Shown here piece after piece: positions 32,493 to 40,791 of a DNA stretch of 64,000 nucleotides. The DNA comes from Sphingomonas_L flavalba_A (GTDB taxonomy: Bacteria > Pseudomonadota > Alphaproteobacteria > Sphingomonadales > Sphingomonadaceae). The translations under genes were made by a program, and so were the position numbers. Within the stretch, counting starts at the first letter, position 1. Each line of letters opens with the position of its first letter. The notes under the pieces were generated by a model that saw only the letters and a program-made list of their open reading frames with translations, was not told the origin of the DNA and searched no databases. The stretch is from contig NZ_CP180208.1 of NCBI RefSeq assembly GCF_047553045.1, positions 2,108,001 through 2,172,000 of the forward strand, read 5' to 3'.

Positions 32493-33245
32493 GTGCCGGC
32501 GATCGACCCGAGCCTTTTACTGCGCGCCTATGCGATGGGCGTGTTCCCGATGGCCGACGCGCGCGATGTCGATGACGTCTACTGGGTCGAACCGCGGATG
32601 CGGGGCGTGTTGCCTCTCGACGGCTTTCACCTGTCCCGCTCTCTGGCGAAGACGATCCGGTCCGATCGTTTCACCGTGACCGCGGACCGCGCCTTCCCCG
32701 ACGTCATAGCCGCCTGCGCGGAAATGACGGAGGACCGCCCCGGCACGTGGATCAATGCGCGAATCGAACAAGCGTGCATCGCCCTTCACGCCGCCGGTCA
32801 TGCCCATTCGATCGAGTGCTGGCGGGACGATACTCTGGTCGGCGGCCTGTATGGCATCAGCCTGGGCCGCGCGTTTTTCGGCGAAAGCATGTTCAGCCGG
32901 GCGCGCGACGCATCGAAGGTCGCGATTGCCCATCTCGTCGCCCGGCTCCGCGTCGGGGGTTATACGCTGCTGGATTGCCAGTTCATCACCGACCATCTGG
33001 CCTCGCTTGGCGCGGTTGAGATTCCGCGCGACGCCTATGTTGCCGGGCTGGCGGATGCCCTTGGCGTCGGCGTGGCGGCCGGCGCGGGCAAAGGTGCCGG
33101 CGACGGCGTCGCGTCGGGCGAAGGGGTCGGGTTCGGCGTACTCGACACGCTTTTCGCGCCGCCTGCAGATCCGGCCGACGGCACCGTCGTCCCCGGCCCC
33201 ATCGCCGGATGTGTCATCGTGCAGCTTTTGGGCCAGACATCATAG
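32493..33245 (+). CDS. aat: Leucyl/phenylalanyl-tRNA--protein transferase
   Basis: A 250-residue transferase that adds Leu or Phe to the N-terminus of proteins with basic ends and so marks them for ClpS/ClpAP degradation. Conserved parts are 'RAYAMGVFPMA', 'YWVEPRMRGVLPLD', 'TWINARIEQAC', 'HSIECWRDDTLVGGLYGISLGRAFFGESMFS' and 'LLDCQFITDHLASLGA'. The end 'VIVQLLGQTS' is typical of alphaproteobacterial Aat, so the C-terminal region is real although it overlaps the DUF2155 gene on the other strand by 211 bases. A Gly/Ala/Val-rich linker (about 192-212) is unusual. The start is GTG 32493. Confidence 0.93.
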   Translation: MPAIDPSLLLRAYAMGVFPMADARDVDDVYWVEPRMRGVLPLDGFHLSRSLAKTIRSDRFTVTADRAFPDVIAACAEMTEDRPGTWINARIEQACIALHAAGHAHSIECWRDDTLVGGLYGISLGRAFFGESMFSRARDASKVAIAHLVARLRVGGYTLLDCQFITDHLASLGAVEIPRDAYVAGLADALGVGVAAGAGKGAGDGVASGEGVGFGVLDTLFAPPADPADGTVVPGPIAGCVIVQLLGQTS

Positions 33246-33736
33246 ATCGGATGCTCGACGACGTTGAGCGACGGCGATTCCTTGTAAAGCCAGCCGGAGA
33301 ACACCCGCCGCCACTTGTCGTCGGCGCCAGCCACGTCAAGCTGGACGAAGGCCCCGGTCAGCTTCTGCGTTTCCCATGGTGCCGTCGTCTCGCAGGCACG
33401 GAGCCTGACGATAACGTCGCCGACCCGCACCGCCTGCCCCGGCTTCATCGTCAGATCGCGCCACAAACCGTTGCGCTTATTGAGCAGGCCGATAACCGCG
33501 ACGCGCTGGTTCATCGGCGTTTCGGTGCGCGGCGCCACGTCGCGCGGCGGCGCGGCCTGCATCGCCGGAGCTTCGTCTTCGACCACATCGGACGGCGTGG
33601 CGGCCGGCTCTGGTTCGGGGGCTGCCGCTGTCGACACCGGCTCAGCGGCATTTTCCGCCTGGAGCGCGCCGGCGCCGTGCCAGGCGGCAATGCCGGCCAG
33701 CAGCACCATGCCCGCGCCGGCGAGCGCCCGCTTCAT
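33035..33736 (-). CDS. DUF2155-domain exported protein
   Basis: A 233-residue protein. Its N-terminus ('MKRALAGAGMVLLAGIAAW') is a signal peptide or anchor. A Pro/Ala-rich linker precedes the DUF2155 core (about 85-175): 'VAVIGLLNKRNGLWRDLTMKPGQAVRVGDVIVRLRACETTAPWE' to 'NVVEHPIYDVWPKSC'. The last 55 residues are a Pro/Ser/Thr/Ala tail encoded opposite the end of aat. The start ATG 33736 overlaps the stop of the NDUFA12-like gene (ATGA). DUF2155 function is unknown; its constant pairing with the NDUFA12-like protein suggests a link to respiratory or envelope assembly. Confidence 0.85.
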   Translation of the reverse strand: MKRALAGAGMVLLAGIAAWHGAGALQAENAAEPVSTAAAPEPEPAATPSDVVEDEAPAMQAAPPRDVAPRTETPMNQRVAVIGLLNKRNGLWRDLTMKPGQAVRVGDVIVRLRACETTAPWETQKLTGAFVQLDVAGADDKWRRVFSGWLYKESPSLNVVEHPIYDVWPKSCTMTHPAMGPGTTVPSAGSAGGAKSVSSTPNPTPSPDATPSPAPLPAPAATPTPRASASPAT

Positions 33737-34131
33737 GCCTGGTCGGGGCTCCATGCCTCGTAATCGCCGGTCGCCGCCGCGCGCCGGCCGCCAGCCTCGA
33801 GCGCGCCGGCCGGGCGATAGGCCTGTGGCGTTCCGGTCCAGTTCGGTTCAGGCGGCCGCTGCCAGGCGCGCACCGGCGGCAAGGCCTGGTCCGGCAAAGC
33901 ATCGAGCGAACCGTGCAGCCAGCCGTGCCATTCCGGCGGCACGCGGCTGGCGTCGTTGGCGCCGTTGTAGATCACCCAGCGGCGGCAGCGGCCATCGACC
34001 GCCTTCTTCGCCTCGTAATAGACATTGCCGAGCGCATCCTCACCCACCTTGCGGCCGGCACGGGCGGTGAACCAAGCCGTGCCGATAGTGGCGCCGTCCC
34101 ACCAGGTGAAGATCGATTTGAGGATAGCCAT
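33733..34131 (-). CDS. NADH:ubiquinone oxidoreductase subunit NDUFA12-like protein
   Basis: A 132-residue protein related to the mitochondrial complex I subunit NDUFA12 (B17.2). Signature stretches are 'FTWWDGATIGTAWFTARAGRKVGEDALGNVYYEAK', 'RRWVIYNGANDASRVPPEWHGWLHG' and 'PNWTGTPQAYRPAG'. In alphaproteobacteria this protein is an accessory subunit of complex I and is encoded apart from the nuo operon. I chose ATG 34131; a GTG two codons upstream is possible. Confidence 0.93.
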   Translation of the reverse strand: MAILKSIFTWWDGATIGTAWFTARAGRKVGEDALGNVYYEAKKAVDGRCRRWVIYNGANDASRVPPEWHGWLHGSLDALPDQALPPVRAWQRPPEPNWTGTPQAYRPAGALEAGGRRAAATGDYEAWSPDQA

Positions 34132-34221
34132 GCTCACGCCGTCTCAACTATGTCGCGGCACCATCGCCGCCGCTTCTCGTTGCCCGTGGCTCTAGCGCCC
34201 GGCAGCGCCGCTGTCATCCGG

Positions 34222-34707
34222 TCAGTGCGCGACGGCGCCCGTATTCCAGTCGACCCGATCGCCCGCCGCAATGCCGAGCGCGGCGGCGCGCCCGCCGCCG
34301 ATCTCCAGCACCGCCGCGACCGGCTCGCCCGATTCGAGCGGTTCCAGCGAATAGGGCACCGTGTCCGCCGCTATCGCCGCGATCGTGCGATCCGGGCGGA
34401 TGAAGATGATGTCGAGGGAAAGCGGCGTGTCCTTCATCCAGAAACTGGCCGGACGCGGCGGGGCCATCGGGAACAGCATGCCATGGTCAGCCGGCAAGGT
34501 GGTGCGAAACATAAGCCCGCGCGCCTGCTCGTCAGGAGTACGGGCAATTTCGACGGAAAAGCGCCGGGCGGTGCCGGCGGCGGTCGTTACCGTCAACGAA
34601 TCCGCCGCCGGCGCCACCGTCGTGTCCGTCGCCTGCGGGCGGTCGCACCCCGCCAGCACCAGCGGCACCAGCAGCATGGCGACGGCACGCGCCGTCGCAG
34701 GGATCAT
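34222..34707 (-). CDS. DUF192-family lipoprotein
   Basis: A 161-residue protein with a lipoprotein signal (lipobox 'VLAGC', Cys near residue 21). The DUF192 fold follows: 'FSVEIARTPDEQARGLMFRTTLPADHGMLFPMAPPRPASFWMKDTPLSLDIIFI' and 'VLEIGGGRAAALGIAAGDRV' are the family motifs. Its function is unknown. The ATG overlaps the stop of the cold-shock-domain gene (ATGA), so the two are translationally coupled. Confidence 0.88.
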   Translation of the reverse strand: MIPATARAVAMLLVPLVLAGCDRPQATDTTVAPAADSLTVTTAAGTARRFSVEIARTPDEQARGLMFRTTLPADHGMLFPMAPPRPASFWMKDTPLSLDIIFIRPDRTIAAIAADTVPYSLEPLESGEPVAAVLEIGGGRAAALGIAAGDRVDWNTGAVAH

Positions 34708-35315
34708 CGTATCTGTTCGACGATGACGGCGAGCGGCCCCTTCCGTCCGGGGGCAACCCGCGCGATAAGGGGCTGATCCGGCACGACCTCGGCAAAGCCG
34801 GCGCGGCGCAGGGTTTCCATATGCACGAAGATATCGGCGGAACCATCGTCGCGCATCAGAAAGCCATAGCCCTTCAGGCGATTGAACCATTTGACGCGCA
34901 CCGCTTCCGGCGGCCCGGCCTGTTCGACCAGCGTCGACGGATCGATCCGGTCGCGCGGTGGCGCCAGATCCTGATCCGGCCCGGTGGCGGTACTAAGGTC
35001 GAACGACACGACTTCGCGCGCCTGCAGGCCGCGATCGCGGCGGACAGCCAGGCATTCCGCCCGCGCCCCTTCCGGCAGGCTGCGACGACCATGGTCGCGC
35101 AACACGGAAAAATGGATCAATATGTCGCCCGATCCATCGTCGGCGACCATGAAGCCGAAGCCCCGCGTGGCGTCGAACCATTTGACGACACCACTGTAAT
35201 GGTCGAGCGGCTCTTCAGCCTCCGCTCCGACAACATCATCGCGGTCGACCGAAGCCCCCCCGTCGGGCTGGTCATTTTCCATAAACAATGACACGGCAGT
35301 CTGACTATCACCCAC
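34704..35315 (-). CDS. Cold-shock protein with two cold-shock domains
   Basis: A 203-residue nucleic-acid-binding protein with two cold-shock domains. The first (about 40-105) has 'GVVKWFDATRGFGFMVADDGSGDILIHFSVL' and the second (about 138-202) 'VRVKWFNRLKGYGFLMRDDGSADIFVHMETL'; both keep the RNP1 aromatic pattern (GFGF / YGF) and RNP2 (ILIHF / IFVHM). Double-domain versions are characteristic of alphaproteobacteria and bind single-stranded RNA or DNA. The start is GTG 35315; an ATG at 35282 is less well supported. The linker between domains is acidic. Confidence 0.92.
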   Translation of the reverse strand: MGDSQTAVSLFMENDQPDGGASVDRDDVVGAEAEEPLDHYSGVVKWFDATRGFGFMVADDGSGDILIHFSVLRDHGRRSLPEGARAECLAVRRDRGLQAREVVSFDLSTATGPDQDLAPPRDRIDPSTLVEQAGPPEAVRVKWFNRLKGYGFLMRDDGSADIFVHMETLRRAGFAEVVPDQPLIARVAPGRKGPLAVIVEQIR

Positions 35316-35393
35316 GCTGGTCCCCCCAACGCCTAGCGTTATGACCTTAGCACGGGTGGTTAGTAAATTCGAAATAATGATTTCGGAAGCGAC

Positions 35394-35957
35394 TCAACCG
35401 TCCTCATCAGGGACAGTTCCGAACGGCCATTCAACAATTCGTATTACAAATTCAAACGGATGCCCCGCCCGCAGCATCGCGGCGATCGCACGCTGCCGCG
35501 CGGCACGATCGGGCGGCCTCGGCGCGAACGGGCCGAATCGCCGCCGCCGGGCAAACGCCAACGCCGCCGCCCAGCCCCCTGCTTTTGCCGAGTCTTCCAC
35601 CGATACCCGGTCGGCATCCGCGATGCCGGCGACACGCAGCGCCACGCTGATCCGCCGCTCGCCATAACCCCGCCTTTGCAAGGCCATGGCCCGCGCATTG
35701 GCGTAAGCGAGGTCGTCGACATAGCCGAGATCGGCGAAACGCGCGACGAGCGCCGCAACCGGCGGATCCCCCTCTCCCGCCCAGCCGCGCTGCGTCAGCT
35801 TGCGCTCCAGATAGGCGGCAAGGCGCGCGCGCGTCGTCGCGTAACGTCCGACATATCCTAGCGCCAGGCGCGAGAGCGAGTCGTCGTCGAGCGGCGGCGC
35901 CGTGGAATGGCCGGGACGTGGACGCATGCGCCACGATTGTGCCACAGTCGCGTCCAT
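35394..35957 (-). CDS. recX: RecX-family regulatory protein
   Basis: A 187-residue protein with the three-helix repeats of RecX: 'LALGYVGRYATTRARLAAYLERKLTQRGW', 'VAALVARFADLGYVDDLAYANARAMALQRRGYGERRISVALRVAGI' and a third repeat ending 'AMLRAGHPFEFVIRIV'. RecX binds RecA filaments and dampens their activity. recA is not in the window. The start at ATG 35957 is provisional; ATG 35927 is a shorter alternative with no better ribosome binding site. Confidence 0.82.
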   Translation of the reverse strand: MDATVAQSWRMRPRPGHSTAPPLDDDSLSRLALGYVGRYATTRARLAAYLERKLTQRGWAGEGDPPVAALVARFADLGYVDDLAYANARAMALQRRGYGERRISVALRVAGIADADRVSVEDSAKAGGWAAALAFARRRRFGPFAPRPPDRAARQRAIAAMLRAGHPFEFVIRIVEWPFGTVPDEDG

Positions 35958-36061
35958 ATTTAAACGTCACCTTTGCGTTAGCGTATGGTCCGGAAACACA
36001 TGTCGACGCGCGGTGCTCACTTGCTCAGGCGCCGCCCGACGATAAGGAGAAGGGACAGGCG

Positions 36062-37840
36062 GTGCTGGACGCGCTTGAGACCAGAACCATAGTGGGATCG
36101 CACCAGAACATCATGACCACCATGCTTCCAACGCCGTCGGACGATGGCCTGCCGCGGCGCTTCGCCGATTTCGCGACGCTGGGCGACGCCCTCGACTATG
36201 CGGCGCGTGGCGAGCGCGGCTTCAATTTCCACGACGCCCGCGGCGCCCTGATCCATCCCTATCCGTTCGCGATGCTGCGCCATGACGCGCGCGCGGCAGC
36301 GTTCCGCCTGATCGCCCACGGCATCGGGCCGGGCGACCGGATCGCGCTGATCGCCGAGACCGGGGCAGATTTCGCGGCACTGTTCTTCGGCGCCGTCTAT
36401 GCCGGGGCATGGCCCGTGCCGTTGCCGCTGCCGACATCGTTCGGCGGGGCGGCTGCCTACGTCGACCAGCTCAGGACGCAGCTTGGCAGTTGTGATCCGG
36501 CGCTGCTGCTCTATCCGGCCGAGTTGGATCAGATGGCGAGCGACGCCGCGACGCAAGCCGGGGTGATGGGTATCACCTTCGAAGCCTTTGCCGCGCTTGA
36601 AAGCCCAGAGGCACTTTTGCCGCCGGCCCGCCCCGATGACATCGCCTATCTCCAGTATTCCAGCGGATCGACCCGGTTTCCGCACGGCGTTGCCGTTACC
36701 CATGCCGGTCTGCTCAGCAATTTGGCGGCGCACGCCCACGGCATGGCGGTCACCTCCGGCGACCGCTGCATATCCTGGCTGCCTTGGTATCACGACATGG
36801 GCCTGGTCGGCTGCATGCTGTCGCCGGTCGCCAACCAGGTGTCGACCGATTACCTGAAGACCGAGGATTTCGCGCGGCGTCCACTCGCCTGGCTTGACCT
36901 GATCAGCCGCAATCCGGGTACGACGCTCAGCTATTCGCCGACCTTCGGCTACGACATCTGCGCGCGGCGCATGTCGAGCCAGACCAAGGCGGCGGAACGG
37001 TTCGACCTGTCGCGCTGGCGGGTGGCGGGCAACGGCGCCGACATGATCCGCCCCGATGTGATGCAGGCCTTCGTCGACGCCTTTGCCGACGCCGGTTTCG
37101 ATGCGAAGGCGTTCCTGCCCAGCTATGGCCTGGCGGAAGCGACGCTGGCGGTTTCGATCATGCCGCCGGGCGAAGGTATCGTCGTCGAGCTGGTCGAGGA
37201 AACCCAGCTGTCCGGCGCCAGCGGCGACGCAGGCCGGCCGCAGCGTTATCGTGCGATCGTCAATTGCGGCGTACCGGCACGCGACATGACAATCGAGATC
37301 CGCGAGGAGGACGGCACCCCCCTTCCGGACAAGGCGATTGGCAAGGTGTGGTGCAAGGGGCCGTCGGTGATGGCCGGCTATTTCCGCGATCCCGAAGCGA
37401 CCGCCGCCTGCCTGGTCGACGGCTGGCTGGACACCGGCGACATGGGCTACATGTCGGGCGGTTACCTCTATATCGTCGGCCGCGCCAAGGACATGATCAT
37501 CGTCAACGGGCGCAACCACTGGCCTCAGGATATCGAGTGGGCGGTGGAGCAATTGCCCGGTTTCAAGGCCGGCGACATCGCGGCTTTCTCTATTACCACG
37601 CCGGGCGGGGAAGAAACGCCGGCCGTGCTGGTCCAGTGCCGCACCTCCGATCAGAGCGAGCGTGCGCGGCTGCGCGACCAGATCCGCGAGAAGGTTCGCG
37701 CGATCACCGGCATGAACTGCGTCGTCGAGCTGGTGCCGCCGCGGACCCTGCCGAGGACCAGTTCCGGCAAGCTGAGCCGGGCCAAAGCGCGCAACCTGTA
37801 TCTGTCCGGCGAAATCCAGCCCTACGACCTCGCCGCCTGA
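36062..37840 (+). CDS. Fatty acyl-AMP ligase (FAAL)
   Basis: A 592-residue adenylating enzyme that activates fatty acids as acyl-AMP, usually for transfer to an acyl carrier protein rather than CoA. Motifs include 'IAYLQYSSGSTRFPHGVAVTHAGLLSNL' (phosphate loop), 'SWLPWYHDMGLVG', 'SYGLAEATLAVS', 'WLDTGDMGYM' and the C-terminal 'GRAKDMIIVNGRNHWPQDIE' and 'RTSSGKLSRAKAR', which are typical of FAALs. I chose GTG 36062 because GGAGAAGGGA lies just upstream; ATG 36113 is an alternative. No acyl carrier protein, polyketide or serine palmitoyltransferase gene is nearby, so the acceptor is unknown; a role in sphingolipid or other envelope lipid synthesis is possible. Confidence 0.88.
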   Translation: MLDALETRTIVGSHQNIMTTMLPTPSDDGLPRRFADFATLGDALDYAARGERGFNFHDARGALIHPYPFAMLRHDARAAAFRLIAHGIGPGDRIALIAETGADFAALFFGAVYAGAWPVPLPLPTSFGGAAAYVDQLRTQLGSCDPALLLYPAELDQMASDAATQAGVMGITFEAFAALESPEALLPPARPDDIAYLQYSSGSTRFPHGVAVTHAGLLSNLAAHAHGMAVTSGDRCISWLPWYHDMGLVGCMLSPVANQVSTDYLKTEDFARRPLAWLDLISRNPGTTLSYSPTFGYDICARRMSSQTKAAERFDLSRWRVAGNGADMIRPDVMQAFVDAFADAGFDAKAFLPSYGLAEATLAVSIMPPGEGIVVELVEETQLSGASGDAGRPQRYRAIVNCGVPARDMTIEIREEDGTPLPDKAIGKVWCKGPSVMAGYFRDPEATAACLVDGWLDTGDMGYMSGGYLYIVGRAKDMIIVNGRNHWPQDIEWAVEQLPGFKAGDIAAFSITTPGGEETPAVLVQCRTSDQSERARLRDQIREKVRAITGMNCVVELVPPRTLPRTSSGKLSRAKARNLYLSGEIQPYDLAA

Positions 37841-37902
37841 AAGATGCGTCCGAAACGGACCTCGCTTACCGATCGCTAACCTAACGCCGCTATACCGGCG
37901 GC

Positions 37903-40254
37903 GTGAAGATTCGACCCTCTGCCACCCAAACCGCCGCTGGTATCGGCTGGCGCCTGCTGTTCGGCTTTGCTGACAGCGGCACGGCCGATTTCAGTTCGGT
38001 GCGCGCGGCGCAAATCGCCGCCGTCAACCGGTTCACCCTGCTCCGCCTGACCGGAGAACTGACCGCAGCATTGCTGCTCGTCCTGCTTCTCGCCCACAGC
38101 GCGCCGATCGTCACGCTCGGCCTGTGGTTCGGCGTAGCGGCGCTGGTGTCGGTCGCAACCGTGTTCAATCGGCTCAAAATGCGGGATGCCGCGGCGGAAA
38201 ACGCAACGCCTGGCGACCTGCACCGCGAAACGCTGCAGTCGATCGCGCTCGGGCTGGTCTGGGCGGTACCGCCCGTGCTGTTCAGCGGTATCGGCGGCAT
38301 CGAACAGCAGATCAGCCTGTGGACGATCTACTTCGCGCTGATGGTCGGAACGACGCTGCTGCTTTCGCCGCTACCGCTCGGCGCGATCAGCTTCTTGCTG
38401 CTCGTCGGCGGTTCCAACGCGTTGGCGATGTGGAAGGCGGGCATGCCGATGGCCAGCTCCGTCGGCGCCAGTTTCACGCTGATGCTGGTCGGCGCCTGCC
38501 TGGCAAACGGCCGCGCGTTCATCTCCCACCGCACGACAACCCGGGCGCTGGTCGAGAAGGATGAGGTCGTCAGCCTGCTGCTGCGCGAGTTCGAGGACGG
38601 AGACGCCGACTGGCTGTGGCAGATCGATGCGTCGAAGAGCCTGACCCATGTCTCGCCCCGCCTCGCCTATGCGTTGGGCGAGGAAGCGATGGCACTGGAA
38701 GGACGACCATTCCTGCAGATGCTGGCCGGAGACAGCTGGGAAACCGGCAATTTTTCTGCCCCACTGCGGATTTTTGCCGAGAAGTTGAAAAAGCGGGAGG
38801 CGTTCAGCAACCTGCCGATGCCGGTCACGATCAAAGGCGAAACGCGCTGGTGGGAAATGTCCGCCAGCCCCCGCTACGACGATCGCGGCGCTTTTCTCGG
38901 CTTCCGCGGTGTCGGTTCCGACATCACCGCCGAACGGCAGTCAGCGGACAAGATCAACCGCATGGCCCGGTTCGACACGCTGACCGGCCTGCCGAATCGC
39001 CTGCAGATCACCGAGGCGCTGGGCAAGGCGATGGCCCATGCCGACCAGTGGCGGACGCGCTGCGCGTTCATGATGATCGACCTGGATCGGTTCAAAGCGG
39101 TCAATGACACGCTTGGCCACCCGGTCGGCGACCGGCTGCTCGGCCGCGTGTCGGAACGGCTGCGCGCGCTAATGAGCGAAAACGAGATGTGCGGGCGTCT
39201 TGGCGGCGACGAGTTTGCCGTTGTCGTCCGCGACGCGTCCGACAGTGCCCGGCTTGAACGGCTGGCACGCCGGATCATCGAGGAATTGTCCCGACCCTAC
39301 GAAGTGGACAGTCACACATTGTATATCGGCGCCAGCGTCGGCACCGCGGTCGGCCCGCGCGACGGGCGCTCGGTGGAAATGCTGATCCGCTCCGCCGACC
39401 TCGCGCTCTATCGCTCCAAGGACGCCGGCGGCAGCACCTATCACGCCTACGAACCACAGTTGCACGTCCATGCCGAAGAGCGCCGCGTTCTGGAAATCGC
39501 GCTTCGCAAGGCGCTGGAACGCGGTGAGATGTTCCTCAATTACCAACCGGTCGTTTCGGCCGACAGCGGCACGATCGAGAGTTTCGAAGCGTTGCTGCGC
39601 TGGACCAACCCGGACCTCGGCAATGTCTCCCCCGCCCGCTTCGTGCCGGTCGCGGAAGAAGCGCGGCTGATCGCGCCGATCGGCGAGTGGGTGCTGCGCA
39701 CGGCCTGCGCCGAGGCGATGAACTGGCCGGCAAGCGTCCGGATCGCGGTCAACGTCTCCGCCGACCAGCTTGGCGACCCCAGCTTCGTGTCAACGGTGGT
39801 CTCCGCCCTCGCCCAGAGCGGCCTGCCTGCCCACCGGCTGGAACTCGAAGTGACCGAAAGCGTGTTCATGCGCGAAGGCACCTGCGCCGTGCAGGTCCTC
39901 CAGCAATTGATCGAACTGGGCATCCGCCTGTCGCTCGACGATTTCGGCACCGGCTATTCGTCACTCGGCTATCTGAGCCGCACAAAATTCTCGACGATCA
40001 AGATCGACCGCAGCTTCGTTCAGGGCGCGTCGCGCAACGTGCAGGAGAATCTGGCGATCATCCGCGCCGTCGTCGCGCTGGCCGACAGCCTGGGCATGGC
40101 AACGACCGCCGAAGGCGTCGAAACCGAGGAAGAATACGCGATGATCCGCAAGCTCGGTTGCCGCAAGGTACAAGGCTATCTGTTCGGCCGGCCGATGTCG
40201 ACGCAGGACGCGCGCGCGCTGTTCAACGACCCCGCGAAGGTGGTTGCCGCCTGA
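37903..40254 (+). CDS. Membrane-bound PAS-GGDEF-EAL cyclic-di-GMP enzyme
   Basis: A 783-residue signalling protein. Five or six TM helices occupy about 45-205. A PAS-like domain (about 230-345) carries 'DWLWQIDASKSLTHVSPRLAYALGEE' and ends 'GVGSDITAERQ'. The diguanylate cyclase domain has an intact G434-G-D-E-F438, and the phosphodiesterase domain has E562-A-L564 plus 'LSLDDFGTGYSSLGYL' and 'KIDRSFV'. All key residues are kept in both, so it could make or break c-di-GMP depending on input. The start is GTG 37903. It lies 62 bases after the FAAL gene, in the same direction. Confidence 0.93.
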   Translation: MKIRPSATQTAAGIGWRLLFGFADSGTADFSSVRAAQIAAVNRFTLLRLTGELTAALLLVLLLAHSAPIVTLGLWFGVAALVSVATVFNRLKMRDAAAENATPGDLHRETLQSIALGLVWAVPPVLFSGIGGIEQQISLWTIYFALMVGTTLLLSPLPLGAISFLLLVGGSNALAMWKAGMPMASSVGASFTLMLVGACLANGRAFISHRTTTRALVEKDEVVSLLLREFEDGDADWLWQIDASKSLTHVSPRLAYALGEEAMALEGRPFLQMLAGDSWETGNFSAPLRIFAEKLKKREAFSNLPMPVTIKGETRWWEMSASPRYDDRGAFLGFRGVGSDITAERQSADKINRMARFDTLTGLPNRLQITEALGKAMAHADQWRTRCAFMMIDLDRFKAVNDTLGHPVGDRLLGRVSERLRALMSENEMCGRLGGDEFAVVVRDASDSARLERLARRIIEELSRPYEVDSHTLYIGASVGTAVGPRDGRSVEMLIRSADLALYRSKDAGGSTYHAYEPQLHVHAEERRVLEIALRKALERGEMFLNYQPVVSADSGTIESFEALLRWTNPDLGNVSPARFVPVAEEARLIAPIGEWVLRTACAEAMNWPASVRIAVNVSADQLGDPSFVSTVVSALAQSGLPAHRLELEVTESVFMREGTCAVQVLQQLIELGIRLSLDDFGTGYSSLGYLSRTKFSTIKIDRSFVQGASRNVQENLAIIRAVVALADSLGMATTAEGVETEEEYAMIRKLGCRKVQGYLFGRPMSTQDARALFNDPAKVVAA

Positions 40255-40270
40255 TCCGGCACGCAGGGCC

Positions 40271-40299
40271 TTGCATGGCCCCGGCGTCGCGGCTAATCC
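40271..40299 (+). promoter_or_regulatory. Promoter of tRNA-Trp
   Basis: TTGCAT (40271-40276), a 17-base spacer and TAATCC (40294-40299) lie 14 bases before the mature tRNA. Confidence 0.45.
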
Positions 40300-40313
40300 G
40301 CCCCTCCGCACGG

Positions 40314-40389
40314 AGGAGTGTAGCTCAGTTGGTAGAGCATCGGTCTCCAAAACCGAGGGCCGGGGGTTCGAGTCCCTCCACTCCTGCCA
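40314..40389 (+). tRNA. trnW: tRNA-Trp (anticodon CCA)
   Basis: A 76-base tRNA including an encoded 3' CCA. The acceptor stem pairs AGGAGTG (40314-40320) with CACTCCT (40379-40385). The anticodon stem TCGGT/ACCGA holds the loop CTCCAAA, with CCA at 40347-40349 reading the Trp codon UGG. The T loop contains GTTCGAGTCC. Its position directly before secE is conserved in many alphaproteobacteria. Confidence 0.97.
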
Positions 40390-40417
40390 GGCGATCCCGC
40401 AAAACCGCCACCCGTGC

Positions 40418-40446
40418 TTGCGTGGCCCTGCCGAAGGCCGTATAGG
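40418..40446 (+). promoter_or_regulatory. Promoter of secE-nusG
   Basis: TTGCGT (40418-40423), a 17-base spacer and TATAGG (40441-40446) form a sigma70-like promoter between the tRNA and secE. Confidence 0.5.
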
Positions 40447-40552
40447 GCGCGGATTCGGAAATTCGGTCGCTGTCGACCCGATCCCAAGGGACGGGCTGGG
40501 GGGCTTTGACCCGGTTTCCTAAAGAATTTGGATCGACCAGGACGGGATTCAG

Positions 40553-40765
40553 GTGGCGAAAGCGACGGACTTCATCGCGAATATACCGCGCTTCGTGCAG
40601 CAGGTGCGCACGGAAACCTCGAAGGTCGTGTGGCCGACCGGCCGTGAAACGATGATGACCACCGTCATGGTGTTGATCATGACCAGCCTGCTTGGCCTGT
40701 TCTTCTTCGGCGTCGACCGGGTGTTCAGCATGATCGTCAGTTTCCTGCTGTCCCTCGCCGCCTGA
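40553..40765 (+). CDS. secE: Preprotein translocase subunit SecE
   Basis: A 70-residue single-TM SecE: 'FVQQVRTETSKVVWPTGRETMMTT' is the conserved amphipathic region and hinge, and the TM helix (about 38-62) follows. SecE clamps the SecY channel. The start is GTG 40553 (matching the MAKATDF N-terminus). nusG follows after 26 bases. Confidence 0.95.
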   Translation: MAKATDFIANIPRFVQQVRTETSKVVWPTGRETMMTTVMVLIMTSLLGLFFFGVDRVFSMIVSFLLSLAA

Positions 40766-40791
40766 TCGCTCGAAAGGTAAACTCCGCTTCC

